Below, in pieces: positions 5,612 through 11,743 of a stretch of 11,743 bases of DNA (position 1 is the stretch's first letter; the number at the start of each line of letters is the position of its first letter). Below the pieces are notes generated by a model, which saw only the letters and a program-made list of their open reading frames with translations, was not told the DNA's origin and made no database searches. The stretch is from an uncultured bacterium. Its GTDB lineage: Bacteria; Bacillota; Clostridia; Lachnospirales; Lachnospiraceae. The position numbers were made by a program, and so were the translations under genes. Location: assembly GCA_947088515.1 (NCBI GenBank), contig CAMUHA010000100.1, forward strand, positions 1-11,743, read 5' to 3'.

Positions 5612-7219
5612 ATGAAAAAAATAAACCGCAGGCTGATTACAGGCGCTTTTGTTCTGTCACTGTGCGCTCTGCTGATGCCTATGACGGCTTTTGCAGCCGG
5701 AGAAGAAACTCCATTGCCGTCCATGTATGCCACCTTCTGGGCGCTGGTTCCGCCTGTTGTCGCTATCGTTCTTGCACTGATTACCAAGGAAGTTTTCAGT
5801 TCTCTGTTTATCGGTATACTGGTAGGCGGACTGTTCTTTTCCGGATTTTCTTTTGAAGGCACTATCCTTCACATATTTAACGATGGTTTTGTGTCAGTTC
5901 TTTCTGACAGCTACAATGTGGGCATTCTGATATTCCTTGTCATATTAGGGGCAATGGTCAGCCTGATGAACCGGGCTGGCGGTTCTGCTGCATTTGGACA
6001 GTTTGCCAAAGAAAAAATTAAAACACGGGCCGGCGCTCAGCTTGCCACCGTTGCGCTTGGCGTGCTTATCTTCATTGATGATTATTTTAACTGTCTCACT
6101 GTAGGCAGTGTCATGAAACCTGTCACTGACCAGCATAAGGTTTCCCGTGCGAAACTTGCCTATTTAATTGACGCCACAGCCGCCCCTGTGTGCATTATCG
6201 CCCCTATATCGTCCTGGGCAGCGGCTGTTTCCGGTTTTGTGGAGGGTGAAGACGGTTTTTCCATCTTCATCAGAGCCATTCCCTATAACTATTATGCCCT
6301 GCTCACCCTTATAATGATGATTGCCGTTATTCTGCTGAATATTGATTTTGGAGCAATGCGCACCCATGAGGCCAATGCCCTGAAAGGGGACCTTTTTACC
6401 TCTGGCAGCGCTTCTGCAAACGAAGAGGCTGCTCCCGCAAATGCAAAAGGGAAAGTGATTGACCTGGTTATTCCTATTATCGTTCTGATTTTCTGCTGCG
6501 TGATGGGAATGATTTATACTGGCGGCTTTTTTTCAGGCGAAAACTTTGTCACCGCTTTTTCAAATTCTGACGCTTCTGTGGGTCTTGCCCTTGGCAGCAT
6601 TTTTGCGATGATTCTTACCATCGTTATTTATCTGATAAGAAAAGTACTTACTTTTAACGAATGTATGGATTGTCTGCCCTCCGGATTTAAGGCAATGGTT
6701 CCCGCAATTTTAATTCTGACCTTTGCATGGACCTTAAAGGCTATGACAGACAGCCTGGGGGCTGCCGAATTTGTGGCATCTGCCATGGAGCAAAGCGCCA
6801 GAGGGCTTATGGTCTTCCTTCCGGCCATCATTTTCCTTGTAGGATGCTTCCTTGCTTTTTCCACAGGAACCTCATGGGGAACCTTTGGCATTCTTATTCC
6901 GATTGTGGTAGCTGTTTTTGAAAATTCAAACCCGCAGCTTATGATTATCTCCATTTCAGCATGTATGGCAGGAGCTGTATGCGGCGACCATTGTTCTCCC
7001 ATTTCAGACACTACCATCATGGCAAGCGCCGGAGCACAGTGTAACCATGTAAACCATGTAACCACCCAGCTTCCCTATGCACTGGTGGCTGCTGCCGTTT
7101 CCTTTGTCACATACTTAATAGCCGGTATTGCCCAAAACCCGTGGGCGCCGCTTCCCATTGGCATCTTACTTCTTTTGGGCACGCTTCTTGTGATTAAGCA
7201 GCTAAATAAAAGTAGGTAA
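5612..7219 (+). CDS. NhaC-family Na+/H+ antiporter with N-terminal signal peptide
   Basis: This is a 535-residue polytopic membrane protein with about 11-12 hydrophobic segments. NhaC-family motifs are present in order: F-I-D-D-Y-F-N-C-L-T-V-G-S-V-M-K-P (154-170), D-A-T-A-A-P-V-C-I-I-A-P-I-S-S-W (188-202), S-T-G-T-S-W-G-T-F-G-I (417-427) and G-D-H-C-S-P-I-S-D-T-T-I-M-A-S (458-472). The acidic residues in these are likely ion-binding. Family members exchange Na+ for H+ or couple Na+ to organic-acid or amino-acid exchange, so the substrate is not fixed by sequence. Unusually, it begins with what looks like a cleavable signal peptide (residues 1-28, basic start, hydrophobic core, Ala-Phe-Ala/Ala site) before the first transport helix. 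The start is supported by GAAAGGGG upstream. It is a single-gene unit with a terminator. Confidence 0.88.
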   Translation: MKKINRRLITGAFVLSLCALLMPMTAFAAGEETPLPSMYATFWALVPPVVAIVLALITKEVFSSLFIGILVGGLFFSGFSFEGTILHIFNDGFVSVLSDSYNVGILIFLVILGAMVSLMNRAGGSAAFGQFAKEKIKTRAGAQLATVALGVLIFIDDYFNCLTVGSVMKPVTDQHKVSRAKLAYLIDATAAPVCIIAPISSWAAAVSGFVEGEDGFSIFIRAIPYNYYALLTLIMMIAVILLNIDFGAMRTHEANALKGDLFTSGSASANEEAAPANAKGKVIDLVIPIIVLIFCCVMGMIYTGGFFSGENFVTAFSNSDASVGLALGSIFAMILTIVIYLIRKVLTFNECMDCLPSGFKAMVPAILILTFAWTLKAMTDSLGAAEFVASAMEQSARGLMVFLPAIIFLVGCFLAFSTGTSWGTFGILIPIVVAVFENSNPQLMIISISACMAGAVCGDHCSPISDTTIMASAGAQCNHVNHVTTQLPYALVAAAVSFVTYLIAGIAQNPWAPLPIGILLLLGTLLVIKQLNKSR

Positions 7220-7249
7220 TCCGTGCGCCGGGCCTGCGCACCAATAACA

Positions 7250-7283
7250 AACCGGGCGTCTCCCAAACGGAGCGCCCGGTTTT
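7250..7283 (+). terminator. Terminator shared by the convergent NhaC and DUF1858 genes
   Basis: AACCGGGCG-CTCC pairs with GGAG-CGCCCGGTT around CAAAC, with one bulged T, then TTTT (7280-7283). On the opposite strand the stem is followed by TTTGTTATT, so it can also serve the minus-strand DUF1858 gene. A smaller GTGCGC/GCGCAC hairpin (7223-7241) precedes it. Confidence 0.85.
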
Positions 7284-7306
7284 CAGATTCTCAAATTTTC
7301 TTTCAC

Positions 7307-7498
7307 TTATAATGCTTCAATTTTAGCCATTAAATCATTGATATCCATTCCGTGAACTATAGCAGCCTCTTCGAGACTTTCCGCCTGTGCGGACGGACAT
7401 CCAAGACAGTGCATTCCTGCTTCCATTAAAACAGGAGCCACATCCGGGTTGGCTCTTAAAATCTCGCCAATTGTCATATCCTTACTAATCTGTGCCAT
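7307..7498 (-). CDS. DUF1858 domain protein (CxxC, hybrid-cluster-protein-associated type)
   Basis: The 63-residue protein matches the DUF1858 family, known from clostridia and also found near or fused to hybrid cluster proteins as a probable redox-disulfide domain. It opens I-S-K-D-M-T-I-G-E-I-L and carries the H-C-L-G-C-P motif with Cys31 and Cys34, followed by S-L-E-E-A-A. Its biochemical role is not established. The start ATG has an ideal AAAGGAGG nine bases upstream. It has its own promoter and is monocistronic. No hybrid cluster protein gene is in the window. It is cytosolic, with no membrane segment. Confidence 0.85.
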   Translation of the reverse strand: MAQISKDMTIGEILRANPDVAPVLMEAGMHCLGCPSAQAESLEEAAIVHGMDINDLMAKIEAL

Positions 7499-7570
7499 AT
7501 TCTATAACCTCCTTTAACCATAAGCATTTGTATTACTGCCGGCCTTTCTGATACAGCCTGCAACGCTTTC

Positions 7571-7599
7571 AGTATAATACTTTGCCCGCACTCTGGCAA
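7571..7599 (-). promoter_or_regulatory. Sigma-A-like promoter of the DUF1858 gene
   Basis: Minus-strand TATACT (7571-7576) with TTGCCA (7594-7599) at exactly 17 bp. It lies about 75 bp upstream of the start codon. It also separates this gene from the sigma-factor operon ending at 7656. Confidence 0.55.
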
Positions 7600-7655
7600 G
7601 ACTAAACCTTCCTGGTACGATGTTTTAAAAAATCTCTTTGACCTTATGGCAGCGT

Positions 7656-8783
7656 TTATTCACTTTTCAGCGTATATACAGTTTTATTTACAGTAACCGA
7701 CTTCACCTCTCCAATATCTGTCAGACGATTGAACACAAAAACGACACTATCAGCTATCCCGCAGGCATATCCTGTATTTTCCATCTCAACCCTGCAGGAA
7801 TGAATGCCCTCCATCTCATGTTCATGGACAATATAGTCTGTTCCATCCTTATAGTTTACTGACACATAATAAATGTGCCAGGGGTCATATATCTCCTCCT
7901 GTGACAGGCCGAGTCCTGTGTTCATGTCTATCTTTAAGGATATAGGTGAAAGAATTGCCCTTCCTCCTTCTGCATTTATATACTCTGCGCTTTTTACCCT
8001 CCCCTGGATAGGGACGAAAAGTGCATCCCTTTGTTCCTCTCCTTTCTTGCTGCCACTTCTTTGATATATTTCCATCGTTATTCCCTTTTCTTCTGTAAAT
8101 GACGAACCAATTACCATATAGTCATAGCAGTAAAGCATGTCCTTCGTGGATTTATCAAGATCCACAAATATATTCTCATAGCAGTCTGCAAACCGGAACC
8201 AGAAAGGCGCATTATCAGAGAACCAGGCGCCTTTGCTTTCATTATCCAGCTGACTATATGTAAGCGCATCGACCCCTCCCTTCCTTTCAAGAGTAAAAGC
8301 CACAACTGCTGCATTTCCATCATAAACAGCTGTAAGAATCGTAAGCTTTGTATCCCCAATTTCCTTTACAAGCGGTTCATAAGGCACAGAGCCGTCAATC
8401 AATTCATCCGCCTTATCCAGCGCCTCATCCGTGTACTCCCTTGCCGGATATGACACGGTGTACGATATTCCCTTTTCTTCATCCCTAAACACCTCCTCAT
8501 GAGGCTCTATATTTTCCCTTCCCAAAGTACCCCATATCCGTGAAAAAATTTCACTGTTTGCCGCAACGCTTACTATAACCGGAGCTGCCACCACCAGCAG
8601 AGCTGCCGCTTTTATCATCTTTCCTCTTACCGTCCGGTAAAGGCTTTTGCGGTATTGTTTCAGCATTTTCTTTTTATTTTTCTTGTATTCTTCTGAAAAT
8701 TCATGCGTACACTCAAGGGCATCAAACGCTTCCACAGAAATAAAAATCTGCCCTGGGTCTTTATCTTTTTCTCTCTTTTCCAT
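7656..8783 (-). CDS. Membrane-anchored anti-sigma factor (DUF4179-like)
   Basis: The start is placed at the ATG at 8783 because GGGGAGGA lies about nine bases before it; an ATG six codons earlier (8801) sits on the ribosome binding site itself. The 375-residue product has a cytosolic N-terminal part (about 1-54, acidic then Lys-rich with H-E-F-S-E-E-Y-K-K), one membrane helix (about 56-76) and a large external part. This matches lachnospiral anti-sigma proteins, which hold an ECF sigma factor at the membrane until a signal arrives. The gene overlaps the end of the sigma gene by 23 bp, implying translational coupling and a matched ratio of the two proteins. The extracellular region may sense the signal, but I recognise no ligand-binding domain. 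The function is inferred mainly from operon position and topology. Confidence 0.8.
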   Translation of the reverse strand: MEKREKDKDPGQIFISVEAFDALECTHEFSEEYKKNKKKMLKQYRKSLYRTVRGKMIKAAALLVVAAPVIVSVAANSEIFSRIWGTLGRENIEPHEEVFRDEEKGISYTVSYPAREYTDEALDKADELIDGSVPYEPLVKEIGDTKLTILTAVYDGNAAVVAFTLERKGGVDALTYSQLDNESKGAWFSDNAPFWFRFADCYENIFVDLDKSTKDMLYCYDYMVIGSSFTEEKGITMEIYQRSGSKKGEEQRDALFVPIQGRVKSAEYINAEGGRAILSPISLKIDMNTGLGLSQEEIYDPWHIYYVSVNYKDGTDYIVHEHEMEGIHSCRVEMENTGYACGIADSVVFVFNRLTDIGEVKSVTVNKTVYTLKSE

Positions 8784-9333
8784 AATATTTATCCTCCCCA
8801 TCAGGCGCCTTTACCCAGGCAACTTTTAACATTTTCTTGGCCCGTTCAAATCTTTTTCTTACATTTGCTTCTGATATTCCAAGTCTTCTTGAAGTCTCTT
8901 TTACTGACAGATTTTTTAACGCCAGCGCCTCAACCACATCATAATACTTAGGACGCAGACCTAAAATCAACGTTTTCAGTTCTTCTTCCTCTTCCCTGCC
9001 TCTCTCTTTTGGCGCTTCCCCTTTCGAATCCCCATCAATATCCCCGTCCAAAAAACAAAGAATTTCCTGTTCCTTTTTTTTCTTATTATACAGGTCAATG
9101 GCGGAATGCTTAATAACGGTTATGATATATCTTTTGCAGTCCTCTGATTCCGCATTTCCAAAGTATACCTGTCCTTTCATTAATTTTAAAAAAGCTTCCT
9201 GAACGGCATCCTCCGCGCAGCCGGAATCGTGCAGAATGCCAAAAGCTGCCTGGTACATTTTTTGTTCGTATAATTGATAACATTTTTCAATAAATTCCAA
9301 CCGCATTTTTTTGTCATACACTGCCCGTCCCAT
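8761..9333 (-). CDS. ECF-type RNA polymerase sigma factor
   Basis: This is a 190-residue sigma-70 family protein of ECF size. Region 2 covers about residues 14-83, with the D-A-V-Q-E-A-F-L-K-L segment (42-51) that contacts core polymerase and Y-I-I-T-V-I-K-H-S-A-I-D-L-Y for promoter melting. An acidic linker (about 96-118) separates it from region 4 (about 120-170), whose helix-turn-helix reads S-V-K-E-T-S-R-R-L-G-I-S-E-A-N-V-R-K-R-F. It directs polymerase to -35 elements of its own regulon. The ATG directly follows the stop codon of the lipoprotein gene (TAAATG), with AGGAG upstream, and the 3' end overlaps the anti-sigma gene. Which promoters it recognises is not visible. I found no convincing GGAAC/CGTC-type motif upstream of the operon. 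Confidence 0.92.
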   Translation of the reverse strand: MGRAVYDKKMRLEFIEKCYQLYEQKMYQAAFGILHDSGCAEDAVQEAFLKLMKGQVYFGNAESEDCKRYIITVIKHSAIDLYNKKKKEQEILCFLDGDIDGDSKGEAPKERGREEEEELKTLILGLRPKYYDVVEALALKNLSVKETSRRLGISEANVRKRFERAKKMLKVAWVKAPDGEDKYYGKERKR

Positions 9334-10041
9334 TTACTGCTCCTTAGATAACCCAAGCTCAAACGTATAACCCTCATCATAGCTGCCGCTTATTGATATT
9401 ATACACCGTGAACATAGTTCCTCAATATCTTTAACAGGAACATAGTACCCAAGAGCCACTGTCTTTGTTTCCCCCTTTGGTATCTCCACATAATAAAAAT
9501 CCGTCTCTCCTGTTCCTGGTTCAGACAAATACACCGGCAGGGAACCTTCCCACTCCATTGCCTCTTTCTCTTCCTCCTTTGCCGGAACAATGGTAAGAAA
9601 TGATACATTCATACGTCCGTCCCCTTCATCTCCGGGATAATCTGTATTTTGGATATCTGCCTGGACCAGAAAAAATTTACTTCTGTCCGCATAATACTGT
9701 GCGTCTATTGTATACAATTTGTCTAAAGAGACACCTGCCGCCTTTGGTGTATCATACATCTGGAAATCATGCAGTGTAATAACCAGTTCTCCTTCTTTTC
9801 CTCTCAGGTTTTCCGGACCCATTTCCATTGCCACCGGACCCACCCCGGCGCTTTCTTTGCTCTCTTCCCAGCTGGAGGCCGGACCACTGGACAGCCCCTC
9901 GTTTTGCATCTCTTTTTCCTGTATGACCGGTTCCTCCAATACCGTCACCAGCTCTATATCCTCCTTTGTCTCCTGCCTTCCGCATCCTGCCTGCACTATA
10001 ATGGCGCACAGCAAAACCACCGCTATTCTTTTGTTCTTCAT
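9334..10041 (-). CDS. Putative lipoprotein, first gene of the ECF sigma operon
   Basis: The 235-residue protein starts with a Lys/Arg-containing signal sequence and a hydrophobic core ending V-Q-A-G-C at residue 20. This is lipobox-like but with Gln at -3, which is unusual. Residues 21-80 are a low-complexity, Glu/Ser-rich linker, as in surface lipoproteins. Residues about 84-232 form a beta-rich domain (G-E-L-V-I-T-L-H-D-F ... F-F-L-V-Q-A-D-I-Q-N) resembling small extracellular DUF4352/DUF5067-like domains, though I cannot assign it firmly. The gene is followed without any gap by the sigma factor. It may be a target, a sensor partner or an envelope-stress effector of the system. The ATG follows AAAGGAG. 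The upstream 260 bp are shared with divergent pflB. Confidence 0.72.
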   Translation of the reverse strand: MKNKRIAVVLLCAIIVQAGCGRQETKEDIELVTVLEEPVIQEKEMQNEGLSSGPASSWEESKESAGVGPVAMEMGPENLRGKEGELVITLHDFQMYDTPKAAGVSLDKLYTIDAQYYADRSKFFLVQADIQNTDYPGDEGDGRMNVSFLTIVPAKEEEKEAMEWEGSLPVYLSEPGTGETDFYYVEIPKGETKTVALGYYVPVKDIEELCSRCIISISGSYDEGYTFELGLSKEQ

Positions 10042-10201
10042 AATGTTCTTCTCCTTTTGCTTTCAGCTTTGTCCATACCCTATATAACCATTCCCAAAAG
10101 GAGTTTGTGACATTCCAGAAAACTTTTCACACTATTTACAAAAAAATTATAAAAATTCCCTAAAATCCGTACTTTGTTCATAAAAAAATACACTCTTTGC
10201 C

Positions 10202-10231
10202 TTGACTGGAAATGACTTTGTACCATATAAT
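10202..10231 (+). promoter_or_regulatory. pflB promoter
   Basis: TTGACT (10202-10207), an 18-bp spacer and TATAAT (10226-10231). The -10 is perfect and the -35 is one base off consensus. It lies about 70 bp before the start, with a leader ending in AGGAGG (10286-10291). No clear Rex or FNR/ArcA-type palindrome was seen. No promoter for the divergent lipoprotein operon was identified with confidence in 10042-10200. Confidence 0.7.
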
Positions 10232-10301
10232 GAAAGTACGGTAAAAGCATAAATTTTATGCAGATATAAACAATTAATTTTATTTAGGAGGCTTACGCAA
10301 A

Positions 10302-11743
10302 ATGAGATCAGAATGGAAAGATTTTGTAGGCGGCAAGTGGGAAAATGAAGTTAACGTACGTGATTTCATTCAGAGAAATTATCACCTTTATGAAGGTGAT
10401 GAATCCTTCTTAGCAGAAGCTACACAGAACACAAAGGATTTATGGCAGATGGTTCTTGATCTGCAGAAACAGGAACGTGAAGCAGGCGGTGTTCTTGATA
10501 TGGATACCAAGGTTGTATCCACAATTACATCCCATGGTCCTGGTTACTTAGACAAATCCAAGGAAACAATTGTTGGTTTCCAGACAGATAAGCCTTTCAA
10601 ACGTTCCCTGCAGCCTTACGGCGGTATCAGAATGGCTGAAAAAGCATGTGCTGACAATGGTTATGAAGTAGACCCTGAAATCAGTGAATTTTTCTCAACA
10701 CACAGAAAAACACACAATGCAGGATGCTTTGATGCTTACAACGCAGAAATGAGAGCATGCCGTTCCGCGCATATCATCACAGGTCTTCCGGATGCTTACG
10801 GACGTGGACGTATCATCGGCGATTACAGACGTGTTGCTCTGTATGGTATTGACAGACTGATTGAGGATAAAATGGCACAGAAGGACTCCACAGGACGTGT
10901 TATGACTGATGACGTTATCCGTCTCCGTGAAGAACTTTCCGAGCAGATGGTTGCTCTTAAAATGATGAAAGAAATGGCTGCTTCCTATGGTTGTGATATT
11001 TCCAAACCTGCTACCAATGTTAAAGAAGCAATCCAGGCTACTTACTTCGGATATTTATGTTCCGTAAAAGAACAAAACGGCGCTGCTATGTCTCTTGGAC
11101 GTACTTCTACCTTCCTTGACTGCTATGCAGAAAGAGACCTTGCAAATGGCACATTTACTGAGCAGGAAATCCAGGAATTTGTAGACCACTTTATCATGAA
11201 ACTGCGCTGCGTAAAATTCGCACGTACACCTGAATACAACCAGATTTTTGCCGGCGACCCTGTATGGGTAACTGAATCCTTAGGCGGTGTTGGCGTTGAC
11301 GGACGTCCTCTGGTAACAAAGATGAGCTTCCGTTACCTTCACACATTAACAAACTTAGGACCTAGTCCTGAGCCCAACTTAACCGTTCTCTGGTCCACAA
11401 GACTTCCTGAAAACTGGAAGAAATACTGTGCTAAAATGTCTATCCAGACCTCTTCTATCCAGTATGAAAATGATGACCTTATGAGAGTAACCCACGGCGA
11501 TGACTATGGTATCGCATGTTGTGTATCTTCCATGGTTATTGGTAAAGAAATGCAGTTCTTCGGAGCAAGAGCTAACCTTGCAAAATGTCTGCTTTACGCA
11601 TTAAATGGCGGTGTGGACGAAGTTACCAAGAAACAGGTTGGACCTAAATACCGTCCTGTTGCAGGTGATGTTCTTGATTACGACGATGTATACAGCAAAT
11701 TTATCGACATGATGGAATGGCAGGCAGATGTATATGTAAATAC
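10302..11743 (+). CDS. pflB: Formate C-acetyltransferase (pyruvate formate-lyase), right end cut by window
   Basis: 480 codons are visible with no stop, out of a usual 740-760. The protein starts MRSEWKDFVGGKWENE behind AGGAGG and contains the family's substrate-side features, such as R-R-V-A-L-Y-G-I-D-R-L and E-Q-N-G-A-A-M-S-L-G-R. The catalytic cysteine pair is at residues 406-407 in I-A-C-C-V-S-S-M. The glycyl-radical glycine lies past the right edge, as would the activating enzyme gene pflA if present. The enzyme converts pyruvate and CoA to acetyl-CoA and formate under anaerobic conditions in the cytosol, a core reaction of Lachnospiraceae fermentation. Codon use is noticeably more biased than in the neighbours (repeated GGT, CGT, GTT, AAA), consistent with high expression. 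Confidence 0.97.
   Translation, partial: MRSEWKDFVGGKWENEVNVRDFIQRNYHLYEGDESFLAEATQNTKDLWQMVLDLQKQEREAGGVLDMDTKVVSTITSHGPGYLDKSKETIVGFQTDKPFKRSLQPYGGIRMAEKACADNGYEVDPEISEFFSTHRKTHNAGCFDAYNAEMRACRSAHIITGLPDAYGRGRIIGDYRRVALYGIDRLIEDKMAQKDSTGRVMTDDVIRLREELSEQMVALKMMKEMAASYGCDISKPATNVKEAIQATYFGYLCSVKEQNGAAMSLGRTSTFLDCYAERDLANGTFTEQEIQEFVDHFIMKLRCVKFARTPEYNQIFAGDPVWVTESLGGVGVDGRPLVTKMSFRYLHTLTNLGPSPEPNLTVLWSTRLPENWKKYCAKMSIQTSSIQYENDDLMRVTHGDDYGIACCVSSMVIGKEMQFFGARANLAKCLLYALNGGVDEVTKKQVGPKYRPVAGDVLDYDDVYSKFIDMMEWQADVYVN

Noticed and set aside
9719..10110. Plus-strand ORFs opposite the lipoprotein gene
   Set aside because: They are antisense to the lipoprotein gene, mirror its codons and have no start signals.
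10130..10202. Rex-type operator near the pflB promoter (TTTGTTCATAAAAAAAT)
   Set aside because: It lacks the symmetrical second half TTAACAA expected of a Rex site. The region is simply AT-rich.

Overview
The window looks like chromosomal DNA from a spore-forming or spore-lineage Firmicute, most likely a Lachnospiraceae member of the gut type. This rests on the clostridial form of MecA, the NhaC-type antiporter, the DUF1858 protein, the lachnospiral style of ECF sigma/anti-sigma operon, pyruvate formate-lyase, strong AGGAGG-type ribosome binding sites and moderate GC. No rRNA, tRNA or CRISPR array was seen.

Left end (about 1-1010): the 3' part of a large serine recombinase gene on the + strand, which runs off the left edge. 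It appears to sit at the right end of an integrated element. About 80 bp beyond its stop lies the 3' end of a minus-strand N-acetylmuramoyl-L-alanine amidase gene resembling cwlD. The amidase reading frame matches its family up to the last catalytic glutamate and then switches to ten unrelated residues and a stop. The simplest reading is that the element is inserted inside cwlD. That resembles the skin-type elements that interrupt sporulation genes in other Firmicutes and are excised by their own serine recombinase.

Region 1590-3440: cwlD, preceded by a strong hairpin terminator and a possible sigma-E-type promoter, then a membrane-anchored SH3 plus GH18 protein of the spore-cortex or cell-wall hydrolase type with its own sigma-A-like promoter. 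Both genes are on the minus strand.

Region 3440-4505: one small conserved-looking hypothetical gene (73 codons), then about 690 bp without an ordinary gene. This gap holds a good minus-strand promoter, a Shine-Dalgarno sequence, two overlapping tiny ORFs (7 and 44 codons) and hairpins. It may be a small RNA or a small-protein locus.

Region 4400-7600: mecA (ClpC adaptor) and an NhaC-family antiporter on the + strand, each ending in a rho-independent terminator, then a convergent minus-strand DUF1858 CxxC protein.

Region 7650-10050: a tightly coupled minus-strand operon running lipoprotein, ECF sigma factor, membrane-anchored anti-sigma factor. Adjacent genes abut or overlap. Divergent from it, pflB (pyruvate formate-lyase) starts at 10302 behind a near-consensus sigma-A promoter and runs off the right edge.
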